Source of the DNA: Dendrolimus kikuchii
Taxonomy: Eukaryota; Arthropoda; Insecta; Lepidoptera; Lasiocampidae
DNA: 64,000 bases
Direction: 5' to 3'
NCBI GenBank assembly: GCA_019925095.2
Contig: CM034411.1
Location: 10,922,001 to 10,986,000, forward strand
Below are positions 42,580-53,800 of the stretch, one piece after another. The translations under genes were made by a program, and so were the position numbers. Numbering within the stretch: position 1 is the first letter of the stretch; each line of letters starts with the position of its first letter. Below the pieces are notes generated by a model. The model was not told the DNA's origin. It ran no database searches and saw only the letters and a list, made by a program, of their open reading frames with translations.

Positions 42580-42892
42580 ATCCGTGCAGGAACGGAGAAA
42601 GAATACAATTTCCTGCGGCCGGGCGGCCTGTCGTAAGAGGCGACTAAATAACCCACAGCCAGGTGGTAGGGCATTTGCCCGACTGGATGGCTACCACCCC
42701 TAGTCTAAAGTATGTTGCCATAACAACCTAGAGTTGTGTTCCGGCATTAGTGACCAGGTACCAGTCTCCCTTAAGAGAGCAGCAGCGCATTTGTAGCACC
42801 TTTGGTGTTGCAAATGTCCATAGGCGGTGGTAACCACTTTCCATCAAGTGGGCCGTCTGCCTGTCTGCTGATCTCCTGCAATAAAAAAAAAA
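42580..42892 (+). repeat. Family A copy (left arm)
   Basis: Full length and close to the consensus. Confidence 0.88.
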
Positions 42893-42944
42893 CTATCTCA
42901 TTCTGTAGCAGGCTTAGTCCTATATAGATTTATGTGTTTATCCC

Positions 42945-43220
42945 GGACGGTCTGGAAGAGATCTATTTTTTATGTAAGTACAGGTTTGCGTTTGACCACT
43001 GTCTCAGCTGATGTTGAGTGATGACGCAGTCTACGATGGAGCACGTATACCTAGAAAATACCTATTCACTCGTGACTTGAAGACTTCAAGATTGTATTTG
43101 ACAGGAAAAACAGACTCCGGTAAATTATTCCACTCTTCGGCAGTGCGGACCAGAAAAGATGAAGCGAAACGCTTGGTACTGACTGGTGGTATTTCCACCA
43201 TGTAACGGTGGCGCAAAGCG
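42945..43220 (-). pseudogene. LINE RT C-terminal end (CR1/Jockey group)
   Basis: Minus strand from 43216: [52 protein letters not shown], then a stop and the 3' region with TCCAGACCGTCCGGG. This is the extreme C-terminal module of the ORF2 family; compare 38205-38400. Confidence 0.75.
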
Positions 43221-43224
43221 ATGC

Positions 43225-43352
43225 GTCTGGTTCGATCGCTCCAAAGCGATAAGGCCCTTTGTTACGGCCTTGACACGAAATGACTGTAAATGATTTCCTA
43301 TATGTGTATGTGGTGAACAATTAAGTATTTTCTATCTATCTATCTATCTCTT
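43225..43352 (+). repeat. LINE 3' tail with (CTAT)n
   Basis: TCCAAAGCGATAAGGCCC at 43239 and a (CTAT)n end at 43333-43350. The orientation is opposite to the adjoining RT scrap, so these are two insertions or a rearranged one. Confidence 0.55.
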
Positions 43353-43448
43353 TTTTGTATCGATTTTTCGTCTCGTCGATTTCCAAATCACAACGATTCT
43401 AAAGAAGTTTCATTTCATGATGAATGACATCAATCATTGTAAATAATG

Positions 43449-43760
43449 TTTTTTTTTATTGCATGAGTTCAGTGGACCGGCAGATGGCCCACTTGATGGA
43501 AAGCGGTTACCACCGCCTATGGACATGTGCAACACCAAAGTTGCTACAAATGCGCTGCTGCTCTCTTGAGGGAGACTGGAACCTGGTCACTAATGCCGGA
43601 ACACAACTCCAGGTTGTTATGGCAACATACTTTAGACTAGGGGTGGTAGCAATCCAGTCGGGGAAATACCCTACCACCTGGCTGTGGGTTATTTAGTCGC
43701 CTCTTACGACAGGCCGCCCGGCCGCAGTAAATTGTATTCTTTCTCCGTTCCTGCACGGAT
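43449..43760 (-). repeat. Family A copy (right arm)
   Basis: Mirror of 42580-42892. Confidence 0.88.
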
Positions 43761-43880
43761 AAAAGAGAATATTATATTTAACGATACAATATATGAACTG
43801 TGACGTGACGGAATTTAGAATCCCTCCCACTCCTTGATACTTCTACTGCGTGTAACTGCACACACACACACCATTTTTTT

Positions 43881-43940
43881 TGACAGGCCGCCCGGCCTCA
43901 GAAAATTGTATTCTTTCTCCGTTCCTGCACGGATAAAATG
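43881..43940 (-). repeat. Family A 5'-end fragment
   Basis: GACAGGCCGCCCGGCCTCAG to CCGTTCCTGCACGGAT only. Confidence 0.75.
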
Positions 43941-44287
43941 ATGTCCCAAAGACCTACAATCAATGTACAAAAATAAGCATAAATCGATCAAATATAATCT
44001 GAAACAATTCTATATTGATTCCCAAACACATGTGCAGACCTGGGACTAAAATAGAACGATATACTAGAAAGACGATAACTCCGCTTTTATTATCAAATCA
44101 GAACTAAACACTTGAATGATGATAATTCCTCGCCTCTGCTTCTGTTTTTGATATAACTTTTAAATGATAATATGTATCATAACCCAATGTATTCTACACG
44201 ACTCTCTGCAGCACGAATAAACCCATGAGGTTTCTGTGCCACAGTCCAATGTGTTTTAATGTATATGAATGTAAGCATATTGGACAA

Positions 44288-44523
44288 CTAGCTGTGCCCG
44301 CGACGTCGTTCGCGTGCAATTTCTTTTCAAGACCCCCTGATTTTGAAACGTTCTTCATTGGTGCTCCGCTCCTATTAGTCTTAGCGTGATGATATATAGC
44401 CTATAGCCTTCCTCAATAAATGGACTATTTAAAACTGAATAATTTTTTTAAATCAGACCAGTAGTTCCTGAGATTAGCGCGTTCAAACAAACAAACTCTT
44501 CAGCTTTATATATTAGTTTAAGA
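44288..44523 (-). mobile_element. Non-autonomous Helitron, Lep1-like
   Basis: Minus strand A|TCTTAAACTAATATATAAAG ... GGGCACAGCTAG|T; 236 bp, sister of 22771-23006. Confidence 0.8.
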
Positions 44524-44544
44524 TAAATTAAAATCTTATGTATA

Positions 44545-44690
44545 AAATTCAATTGCTGTTCGTTAGTCTCGCTAAAACTCGAGAACGGCTTAACTGATTT
44601 GGCTAGTTTTGGTTTCGAATTATTTGTGGAAGTCCAGGGAAGGTTTAAAAGGTGAGTAAATATTAAAAAATTGCTTGTAATATAGTAAAA
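44545..44690 (+). repeat. Helitron-associated lepidopteran repeat
   Basis: GCTGTTCGTTAGTCTCGC, TAAAACTCGAGAACGGC and GAAGTCCAGGGAAGGTTT form a block I recognise from many Lepidoptera repeats. Confidence 0.45.
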
Positions 44691-45060
44691 ACAACAAATT
44701 CGCTTTCCCTTAGCAACTATTCCTACCTGTCAAACATTTGATGTTTCTCCTGCCGTTTAGAAATCGATTAAAATTAAAAGTCGTTCATAAATCAAATTTA
44801 ATTTAAAAGTGAAGTTTTTTTTTCATTTTTTTGCTTTGAATGTCAAATGTTTGATGTTCGTCCCGTCGTTCAGAAATCAACGCTTTTATTTATTGATTCT
44901 GAGACGGTACGAAGTTTGCTCTTAATTTGGTTGATAAACACCGAATTCAAATGAAACAACGACATCGTCGCAAGGTAAGTATGTCTATCGCTTTTCTATC
45001 GGATAAATGGAATGTGGTACTTCACGAATTAGTTTCCCGTCCCCTTTCTATCTACCTACT
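44691..45060. other. Unassigned, with a diverged internal duplication
   Basis: GTCAAACATTTGATGTTTCT at ~44729 and GTCAAATGTTTGATGTTCGT at ~44841 are imperfect direct repeats. No coding signal. Confidence 0.35.
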
Positions 45061-45061
45061 T

Positions 45062-45290
45062 GACGGTCTCTGTGGTGAAGTGGGCTAAACCTTTGTCGGC
45101 TTAACTCATTGCAACACAGAGGCTCCGGGTTCGATACTTGATATGCTAAATTTCGGAAACGAATTTTCTCCGTTATTTGCTATAGTCTGGGTGTTTGAGT
45201 CGGGTCCCAGAGTAGTACCTTGTATATCACCCATAACGCAATCGTAGCTTTTGTCTTGTGTCTGCCAATTATGTATTGTTATTATCAGAG
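45062..45290 (+). repeat. tRNA-derived SINE (family G)
   Basis: GACGGTCTCTGTGGTGAAGT and GGCTCCGGGTTCGATAC boxes, the rest as in the other copies. Confidence 0.8.
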
Positions 45291-45684
45291 GATCTAACGC
45301 ACTGCTTTGCGCTGATAAACGCCTAGAAGATTGGGTTGTAAAGCGTCAAATTCAGAAAGAGAGACCCAAGGCCTCCCAAGCTATACATATAACACCGTTA
45401 GTCAACTACATTGTGCAACATGTGACCGAGAGTTCAAAAACAAATTCGGACTTCTTTTTTTTGTCCAATATGCTTACATTCATATACACAGACACAATAT
45501 TGGTATATGAAAAATAGGAGCAAAGGCGAGTAATTGTTATCATCATTCTAGCGTTTAGTTCTGATTTGATAATAAAAGCGGGGCTATCATCATTCTAGTA
45601 TATGGTTCTCTTTCAGTATCAGGTCTGCACATGTGATCTTGATGGTCCGCTTTGGCAATCAATATAGAATCTTTTCAGATTATA

Positions 45685-45821
45685 CATACATACATAACTT
45701 CACGCCAGTTCCCTTGCGGGGTAGGCACGAACAACACAGTGCCATTTAGGCTTATTCTTACACACCTCACTTGCCTCTTTGACATTCATAACTCTTGTCA
45801 TGCAAGCTCGTCTGTTATTAT
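45685..45821 (-). mobile_element. LINE family C, 5'-truncated, 13-bp duplication
   Basis: The last ~37 codons and tail on the minus strand. TTTTCAGATTATA flanks it at 45672-45684 and 45822-45834. It interrupts the right inverted arm. Confidence 0.88.
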
Positions 45822-45934
45822 TTTTCAGATTATATTTGAACGATTTATGATTATATATCTGGCCAGCCACATCAGGGGTAACAGGCGCCGCGAAGACTAC
45901 ATTTGAGGGGGCGCAATTACCGAAATCGTTAAGG

Positions 45935-46000
45935 ACAATGACGTGGTCAACATACCATTGGTTAGAACTAAACGTTTTACTTCCACTTTTTTTTTAATTG
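45935..46000 (+). pseudogene. LINE C-terminal scrap
   Basis: VNIPLVRTKRFTSTFF parallels [16 protein letters not shown] of 43216; very short. Confidence 0.4.
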
Positions 46001-46014
46001 GACTTGACTTTATG

Positions 46015-46330
46015 TTGTTGGTCCGAAGACCTTACAACTTTACCGGGGTCTTTGGGGCGAGTGCCTTCGCGAAGCGAAGGCGCTCGAGCCCGGGGGGGGC
46101 AACTTGCTCGAGGGAGCTCCCTAAGGAGTTTTACCTCGGCTGGACTGTTGCCATGAATGGGGAATGAATTTAATGATGCCCACCATAGGGCGACACAAAA
46201 TACTAATTGAGAACGGGCGACGGGTAATATAAAGCCCGAAGGGAAGGATCACGGCGGGCCGGGATCGGTGGTTTGCGGTGCACTTCCACCTGTCTTTTGT
46301 GCACGTTGTGTGTGTGTTCCCCGAGGTATC
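46015..46330. other. GC-rich unknown repeat with a strong hairpin
   Basis: GAGTGCCTTCGC-gaa-GCGAAGGCGCTC (46059-46085) is a 12-bp stem with one mismatch. GC content jumps against the flanks. Origin unknown. Confidence 0.45.
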
Positions 46331-46602
46331 TTCTTAACATCTAATCTTCTTCTTATAAAGCGTATACCATCTTATTCATATTCCTCTTAATTTAAATGAG
46401 AGAAATTTAAAACTATATTATATAGGTATTAACTTTCAGGACCGAGTTTTAATTTGTCGGACTGTTGAGTTGAAGATAACTGACTAAGTTGGAAGTTTTC
46501 AAGCAGTTTGTGGATTTGTCAGATGAATGAGTGCTGAGTTTCAATTTGTCAGTATTCCCTTTGTTGTAAGAAGACATCGATTTTATCTTTAACTATTTGT
46601 GC

Positions 46603-46798
46603 TGACGACTTACGTGAGTGGGTTAAGCCTTTTGTCTTTGTTTTCTCATTGGAACGTAGAGGCTTCGGGTTCTTGGCATGGTAAAATTTGAAAACGAACT
46701 TTCCGTAATATGTTGTAGGTGTCTTAAATCGGATCACAGTGATCCATTGTAAATTATTATTACACCAGCGTAACTTGTTTAGCTTGGGATTATACAAT
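46603..46798 (+). repeat. tRNA-derived SINE (family G), degenerate
   Basis: GAACGTAGAGGCTTCGGGTT and TGGCATGGTAAAATTTGAAA match family G; the B box has lost bases. Confidence 0.65.
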
Positions 46799-46989
46799 AT
46801 TTTAAATATAAAAAATTCTTATTAACGACTAAAATATTCATTAACATCCGATTAGCCGTTTCGGAGCTTATTCAAGACAAACTTCCAGACAGACCGAAAG
46901 ACGAAATTCCAAATAGTATAAATAGCAATTTTCAGTTAAAGTTTGGAATTCATATTCGAATCACAGACAAAAATTTTGATACTATTACC

Positions 46990-47470
46990 TACATACACAG
47001 ATATTGTCACGCCTGTTTCCCATTGGGGTAGGCAGAGACGATGGATCTCCACCTACCACGATCCTGACAAACACTTTTCGCTTCATCAACTTTAATTAAC
47101 CTTTTCATACATACACCCTTATTTAAACTGCTTTTTATCTGACCTTTCTTCAAAATATCTTCAATTTGATCATGGTGAGTACGTCTCGTTCTACCGGCAC
47201 CGACTCTACCAGTCACATTGCTGTCATATACTTGTTAGTGATTCTGATTTCATTAACTCTCTCTGCATGCCCAAACCACCTTAACATTCATTATTCAACT
47301 GTTGTACTACATCTTCTTTCAATCCACAACGCTCCCTTATCACACTGTTTCTTATCATATCCTTTACATTAACCTTATATATACTTCTCCAAGCTCTCAT
47401 TTCAACTGCATTTATCCTACTTTCATGCTTCTTCTGCCATACCCAACTTTCATTACATTAATTATTACCT
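46990..47470 (-). pseudogene. LINE family L, C-terminal RT region
   Basis: Minus-strand frame 47216-47007: GRVGAGRTRRTHHDQIEDIL, KGVCMKRLIKVDEAKSVC and RGRWRSIVSAYPNGKQA, the same layout as family C (DQI..vL..G.....N...CM.R.M.V.EA..VC) with different sequence. Upstream blocks to 47470 (MIRNSV-like, HVER-like) are broken by many stops. RTE-type LINE tail. Confidence 0.75.
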
Positions 47471-48760
47471 AAATATCCAATAAAGAGAAACATCCAAAAC
47501 CACTAAAATAATAACGCATTTACACACGTTTTGCAAACAAACCACAAGGCGTGAGTAGAAATGGCAAAATTAAATGTAATACGACGTAGAATTTCTTCAT
47601 TTACAGCAGAAAATACTTGGAATATTCCACTAGGGAGCTCTATTATCTCGAACGAATGGCGAAAGCGAATAGTTTGAATTGTATTCGATTGTTGTCTACT
47701 GGGAATAATGCTGAAATAGATACAATGTTATCCCGGTAATGCAGGAGAACGACCGCACTACCACTATCGCTTTTAATTCCATCTGGGAATTAAATTACAT
47801 AGCTATCGACCCTGTTTTCTTCAAGTATAGACTTGAACAGTTATTCTCCACTTTTATTTTGGCATGTATCTTTCGCTTCATCTACTTTTATTAATCAGAA
47901 TAATTTGAATATGCGTGGTCCACACATACCTACTTGGTATTTTTTTTTAAATCATTATATTTATACGTAAAGCAAAAACTTTATACCATTTTTTACGAAC
48001 ATTGCGCGGACAGAGGATAGGATAGGATAAAGAAAGAGTGCAGAATGCTAATATTATTTATTTAATTACGCATAAAAAATACATTAAATCAATAAAAAAA
48101 CTTTACATACACTACCATGTATTTGACGCACACACGCATATATACTCTTTTGTTTATTGTTAAAGTCAAATTAACAGTTTAGCCTTCGCGAAATCTGTAA
48201 TTATAGTCTTTGACAAGAAAACCTGAATAATATTCAAACTTATAATTTAAATTAATTATGGTTGAATTTCGACCACTGATCAACCACTAGTAAGTATAAA
48301 TATGATACACAAGTTCCTTTCAAGAAATAACGGAACTGCAGTGAACATAACATAAAAAATTCAGCGTCATAATTTTAACAAATTATGTATGAAGTATGTA
48401 GTTTACGGATGGTCGTAATTAAGACACTTGTTTCGAAGTTTACCAGCTACGGACTGTTAGACTTGACTGTATTTTAATTTAATTTCACTTAAATTAAGGG
48501 CTGATTATAAATAAAAAAGGCACGGGGCGAACTGTAAATTGCGTGTATTGCTCTCAACGGCTGGAGGCGGAAGGAAGGGTGGGAGACAAAAGGGATGCAA
48601 CAACGGATGTGGTTTTTGGTGTTGCTTATGCAGAATCAGTGTTACAAGTAAACTAAATATTATGAATGTTGGGTAATTCAACAGGACTACTAGAAAGATT
48701 GTGTGAATGAGTGACCAGCGTCACCAGTGATATATGCTCGGACACCTAATCATATTATTT
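47471..48760. other. Mostly unassigned, small repeat scraps
   Basis: 48043-48105 matches 53550-53608 (ATTAAATCAATAAA). 48195-48297 is repeat Q on the minus strand. No gene seen. Confidence 0.4.
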
Positions 48761-49030
48761 GCATGATTTCAGCAAACAGGCAGACTGCCCACCTGATGGA
48801 TAGTGGTTTCCATCGCGTATGGACATTGTAACACCAAAAGTGCTACCAATGTTCTGCCACTCTCTAAAGCGAGACTGGAACCTGGCTACTAGTGCCGGAA
48901 CACAACTTAAGGTTGTTATGACGGCATACTTTAGACCAGCTACCACCTGGCTGTGGTTTGTTTTGTCGCCTCTTAGGACAGTCCACCGGGCCGCAGGAAA
49001 TTGTACTCTTTCTCCGTTCCTGCACCGATA
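48761..49030 (-). repeat. Family A copy
   Basis: GCATGATTTCAGCAAACAGG to CCGTTCCTGCACCGAT, with a deletion in the GGTGGTAGGGCATTTGCC region. Confidence 0.85.
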
Positions 49031-49462
49031 GGTACACATTAATTCTAGTGAACTACAAGACTTAATGTCATCACCTCACATCATTTATCCTGCATAACGA
49101 TGATAAATTGAAAACCAACGTCATACATTGCCAACACAAACGATGCTTTTATACTATCCGCGTAAATATGTCTCTGCACAAGTCAAAGGAAGCAGAATCC
49201 GCCTTGTGTTAGAAAGTAAGAACAATCCTTTATGCCATACATGAATCAAAATAAGTGAACTCGAAATTGTTTAAAAAAAATAACTCTGATGACCGGTTCC
49301 TATATCTTACTATTCAATCACTTGCCCTACGATCGGTTGAATTTTGACGTTTCTTGTATGGAGCTTATATCAAATTTTAGCAGATAGATATAACTGGACT
49401 TTTGTAGTTATTCTACTTGTTGTAGATATGGAAATGATTAAATTGATGATATGGAAATTTAG
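49031..49462. other. Unassigned sequence
   Basis: Only the phrase TTCCTATATCTTACTATTCA (49297) recurs, at 4943. Confidence 0.4.
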
Positions 49463-49750
49463 ATCCGTACAGGAACGGAGAAAGAATACAATTTCCTGCG
49501 GCCGGGCGGCCTGTCGTAAGAGGCGACCAAACAACCCACAGCCAGGTGGTAGGGCATTTACCCGACTGGGTGACTACCACCCCTGGTCTAAAGTATGTCA
49601 CCATAACAACCTTGAGTTGTGTTCCGGTATTAGTGACCAGGTTCCAGTCTCCTTTGGTGTTGCAAATGTCCATAGGCGATGGTAACCGCTTTCCGTTCAG
49701 TGGGCCGTCTACCTGTCTGCTGAACTCCTGCAATAAAAAATAAAAAAAAT
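49463..49750 (+). repeat. Family A copy
   Basis: ATCCGTACAGGAACGGAG to CAATAAAAAATAAAAAAAA, short deletion near the 3' end. Confidence 0.88.
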
Positions 49751-49989
49751 GTCTACACATTCTTCAGGATCTGAGCTTTTATTAATAGTCAATAGAATCC
49801 TAATATTTTATTGATAGTCCATAGAAATTATTTTATTTTATTACCACCAGAATTATGTTAATATACTGGATAGTGATTGTAAGGTGTTGTATTGACTCAT
49901 GTGCTAGCTGTGAAAAAAATTCTCTCCCGCAATTGTCTCAAAGCGCTACAAGGTTGGGAAAAAGGACATAAACAGATAAATTTAGTCTC

Positions 49990-50102
49990 AGTGAGGTAGG
50001 TAGTTAAGGCATCGGTGCCTTTAGTATCTTATATGACCACGAGGGACGGTAACCACTTATTATCAGGCCGTTTGCGAGCTTGCCTAGAATCAAATATAAA
50101 AA
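49990..50102 (+). repeat. Related LINE 3'-tail variant
   Basis: GACGGTAACCACTTATTATC and AGGCCGTTTGCGAGCTTGCC resemble the family A terminal module, as in RTE-type tails of Lepidoptera. Confidence 0.5.
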
Positions 50103-50289
50103 ACTAGCGTTTGTTAATCTTATTCCACGGGTACCGTACGTTTTCCGGGTTCAAAAGTAGGCTACGTGCTATTCTAGACTAGAATCTATCTCTGTCCCAA
50201 ATCTCATCAAGATCCGTTCAGCCGTTCTGGCGTGACTAAGCAACAAACATCCATCCAACAAACTTTCGCATTCATAAAATGAGTATAGA
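50103..50289 (-). mobile_element. Helitron-like repeat
   Basis: CTAGCG at 50103 and TTCTATACTC (complement at 50280-50289) at the ends, with CATCAAGATCCGTTCAGCCG inside. Confidence 0.6.
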
Positions 50290-50452
50290 ATTAGATCATT
50301 ACAAATTTAGACCGCAATCTTCTAGAAGAATCGAATCTTCTGACACAAGTAAATATTAATAAAAAAAGCAGAAGATCCCGACGATATATCAATAGTTTCT
50401 TAAATACTTACATAAAATATTTGTAATTCATTTCAAATATTTTCATTTTGAG

Positions 50453-51182
50453 CCTTTACCGCCATTTTAACGTAAGCGACATTTGGACTTAAACATATTT
50501 TTATTTGCAAAAGGTACTTATTATAAACTATTCTTTTGTTTTAAGAATTTCAATTTTTGACTCAGTAATCTAACTAAAACTGAAAATCCTTAAACAAAAT
50601 ACAGTGTAAATTGCATGTAACGTCACTCGTTTTAACGACAAACTCCCTTAAGCGTCGAAATCACTTGGCTATTGGTTGGTTTAACTTGTCTTCTATACAA
50701 TGATACACTCTATATAGCATTACACCCACTCTCAATAACGACAACAATTAAGTAGTAAAAAGTAACTTTTAAGATGCCAAAATTAGTAAAAATTGTGCAG
50801 CAGTGTACGTGCGTTCTTTTATAGTGTTATTATCCTAGCCCGTAATAAATTCGACTATCGTCATCATGCATACCGAAATTTCTAAGAAATTCCGAAATAC
50901 CGAACTTTCTAAATATTTCCTTTATCACCAAGATGCCTCAATATCGCAAGCTATGAATTAAATAAGTAAAAAAATACAACAAAATTACTGGTGTAGCAAA
51001 AGATCTCAGACAAAAATAACAGACTTCTCTCCATTTAACGACACCTCACTATAACGCCATAAAATGCACAGTTCCTTCAGTGTTGCTATATAGAGTTTAC
51101 ACTGTAATAGTTTAAAATACCTTTGACAACAAAAAAATTTTTTAGGTCCAAATGTCGCTTACGATAAAAGGGCGGTAAAGGG
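50453..51182. mobile_element. 730-bp non-autonomous TIR transposon
   Basis: Terminal inverted repeats of 39 bp, 50453-50491 and 51143-51181, match at 36 positions (CCTTTACCGCC...GTAAGCGACATTTGGAC). The interior is AT-rich with no transposase frame. No clear target duplication, so the superfamily is not assigned. Confidence 0.75.
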
Positions 51183-51271
51183 TCGATTTCATTTTATAAT
51201 AACAATAGTCATAAGATACAACTCGGTATGCAATTCAGAATTTTAAAGACAACAAATAATTCCTGCGCTTA

Positions 51272-51535
51272 TCAATACTTTTTACAAACTTTTCTGACTA
51301 AAAGAACTTCTCTGTCACGCAAATGACCTTGTTCACCTTGACGCCGAAGAACCCTCCTCAACTCGTGTAATAAGCAGGGAAAATCTTCAACAAATAAAAC
51401 ATTGCCGTTTTTCTCATTTCGGCAGAGAGCACTATAGCCTGAAAATGTTGCGATAGTCGTAATATCAGTGTGGGATGCTTGAGTGTTCCAGTTACGGGTA
51501 GAAAGCAAATAAAAACCACAAAATATTAATGTGCA
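51272..51535 (-). CDS. Unassigned small ORF
   Basis: The frame ends KVCKKY at 51272 and is open upstream to a stop at about 51549; no ATG is present in it (the reading CTLIFCGFYLLSTRNWN starts hydrophobic). It contains two widely spaced cysteines within SALCRNEKNG and DFPCLLHELR and a basic LRRVLRRQGEQ stretch. It could be a terminal exon joined by splicing, or chance. No family recognised. The area has few repeats, which is the main reason to list it. Confidence 0.2.
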   Translation of the reverse strand, partial: CTLIFCGFYLLSTRNWNTQASHTDITTIATFSGYSALCRNEKNGNVLFVEDFPCLLHELRRVLRRQGEQGHLRDREVLLVRKVCKKY

Positions 51536-52089
51536 GAAAGCTTACTCTAACTGAAAACGTCAGTGCTAAGGATACAATATGCTGTGGTTATTTTGGTTTA
51601 GAAAATTTAGACCTGTAAGTTTTAATTAAGTACTGAAATCTGACTGCATATTTTATCTTCACCAATTAATCAAAACATCAATCTTCTTTTTTTGCCTATC
51701 AATCTCGGCTGTTGCTCATATTTGCTTATCTATTCAATGTATTCCACGTTGGAAAATCTTCCAAGTCCTTAATTGTTAATAACACACATGGCACTAGATA
51801 GGATAATATATATAGGTATAGACATAAGACACACACTGCACATGCACTTCCTCACAACACCAGCATGTAACAGATACACTCTACATTAGTATAAGTTTAG
51901 TATTAAAATTAGAATAAATTAATATAATAAGTTATTCTTAAGGTACACCACAAACAAAAATCACTAAATTAATGTCACACAGCAACAAAAATTAACAATA
52001 AGCGCGTATGAACTCTAAAAACTTTCTTAGAAATTAAGTTGTAAAAAAGGGTACGGAACTCGAGTCCGTAGAGTTATTAAAAAAATATC

Positions 52090-52326
52090 TTAATTCACTG
52101 GTTCACATGCCCTACTGCATTCATCCAGGATTTGTATTCTTAAACGCCCTAGACGTGGAGTCGTTCCAGAAAAAAATATAGGTAATAAGAATACACAGGT
52201 TAATTTTTCAAGTAGATCTTTAGGGCCACATCCTGAACTATACGGAATAGTGAAAACACTCAAACGAGTCGCGGAACCGATTATGATGAAAACGAAAAGT
52301 AATATCATTAGATTTTGAAAAATCAT
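52090..52326 (-). CDS. Unassigned 78-codon ORF with signal-peptide-like start
   Basis: From an ATG at 52326: MIFQNLMILLFVFIIIGSAT is a good signal sequence, followed by SGCGPKDLL, LTCVFLLP and a tail DECSRACEPVN with four cysteines overall. It may be a small secreted protein or a first exon (GT after ACCA at the end is donor-like), on the same strand and 550 bp upstream of the ORF ending at 51272. No family recognised and no promoter evidence. Confidence 0.25.
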   Translation of the reverse strand: MIFQNLMILLFVFIIIGSATRLSVFTIPYSSGCGPKDLLEKLTCVFLLPIFFSGTTPRLGRLRIQILDECSRACEPVN

Positions 52327-53800
52327 TTACTTTAGTCAGGAATTCGAGGCTGATTTTGAAAAAAAAAACAGACGTGTATACCAAATCATAATGTAACTTG
52401 TAAGGCCAGTTTCTGTGAAGGAATGTCAAACAGCAATCTAAGAGAAAGGGTTCATAATGAAATGATGTATTAAGCGTACACATTTGACCGACTTGTACCG
52501 AGATTACAATTGTAACAATACTTTTTGCTTCGTATATCTTCTGTACCTTATAGTTTTGTGATTAAGGAAAGAGGGTAAATAAAGAGTGGGGTACTCCTCA
52601 CGACATGATATTGGAGAGCTGGGGTGTATTAGGGCCAAGGTTCGTATTGGTACTTTTAGCCTATGTAGTGCCTATACTTAGGTTTCGGTTTAGCACTAAT
52701 TGCTAAAGTAGAAGTCTGCTTTTAATACACCGTCAGTATGTTTCATTTTGATATCTTCCAAAATTCAGAAGTTCCACAATACAAGACCCACATGCCACGC
52801 GAACGAAATGTTGGGCATAGCTATAGAACACAATAGCGACATGTTATTCAAGAAAAGACGTGGGTAAAGTCTGAGTAGGGCGAAAGAGGCGACCCACGCG
52901 AAGATTACCTGCTTCGCTGTTTGTTCGCAAATCGTAGGTGCAGTATCGGTACTGAGTAAATAAGTACCTCATTAATTTGGTTTTTGGTAAACAACAGAAA
53001 CTGTCTCAGAGTATTCGAATATATTTATTTGTTTACGCTATTAAAAAGTTCATATCAATTTACAATTAATTGCGTAGGAGTTTAGCAATTCGCGCACAAT
53101 CAAAAGTTCCAAAGAGGCAACGAATGTCCACGGTTTTGTAACTTAGCAACGAAACCGATCAAAATATCTCATCTCTCAAAAACTGATACAGATCTAACTT
53201 TCATATCTTTCCAAATTTCCACGTCATAATTTATATAGAACAGTACATTTACGAGTATTGAAGCAAGAGAATATACCCATTGACTGAAGTAAAAAAAACC
53301 ATTAGAAACATCACTATAAATTTTTAATATATCTTATAATACCCCACAGGCCTACTTACATAAACTGAATACCTTAGTTATTACCCTTAATTACATATTT
53401 ATTTTACAAATTTATAATTTTGATTTTACTTTAATATCTTCACATAATATAAATCACTATGGGTCAAATTCAAATTGAAAAGTTTTTATTCAAAATAAGT
53501 TCTGTTATGCAAAATAAAAACTATTATCTATATATTAATACGCAAAGCAAAAATGCTAATTTTTTTTTTAATTATGCATAATAAATAAATTAAATCAATA
53601 AATAAAAACCGGCCCGGACTTTTGAAGGGCTTACACGGGGCCATTGGAAGGCCAACAAGTAGAGGCTGCCCAACAAATTTATTATTATTAATATAAATGT
53701 AGCGTGACACTGACTGAAGATTATCTCTGTCTACAACATATAAAAATGCACACAAGGACAAGCCTCGGTCAGTGTAGAACTATTGTAGAAAATTAGAACA
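52327..53800. other. Unassigned AT-rich sequence
   Basis: Contains the repeat pair 53550-53608 (with 48043-48105) and a phrase GGCCATTGGAAGGCCAACAA typical of LINE 3' regions near 53640. No gene seen. Confidence 0.4.

Larger units (their letters stand above)
42477..43865. repeat. Large inverted duplication around family A copies
   Basis: Arms of ~416 bp, 42477-42892 and 43449-43865, mirror each other. They include the whole family A copy plus ~100 bp of unique flank (GTACACGCAGTAGAAG, TATATTGTATCGTT). The ~556-bp centre holds LINE scraps. Because the unique flank is included, this is a segment duplication, not two independent insertions. Confidence 0.85.
43972..45855. repeat. Inverted-repeat element with ~320-bp arms
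   Basis: The left arm, 43972-44287, mirrors the right arm, 45465-45855 (less the LINE C at 45685-45821). Shared phrases include CATGTGCAGACCTG, TTTTATTATCAAATCAGAAC and GAATGTAAGCATATTGGAC. Each arm has gaps relative to the other. The middle holds a Helitron and a SINE. Could be a fold-back DNA transposon or an old inverted duplication. Confidence 0.65.
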
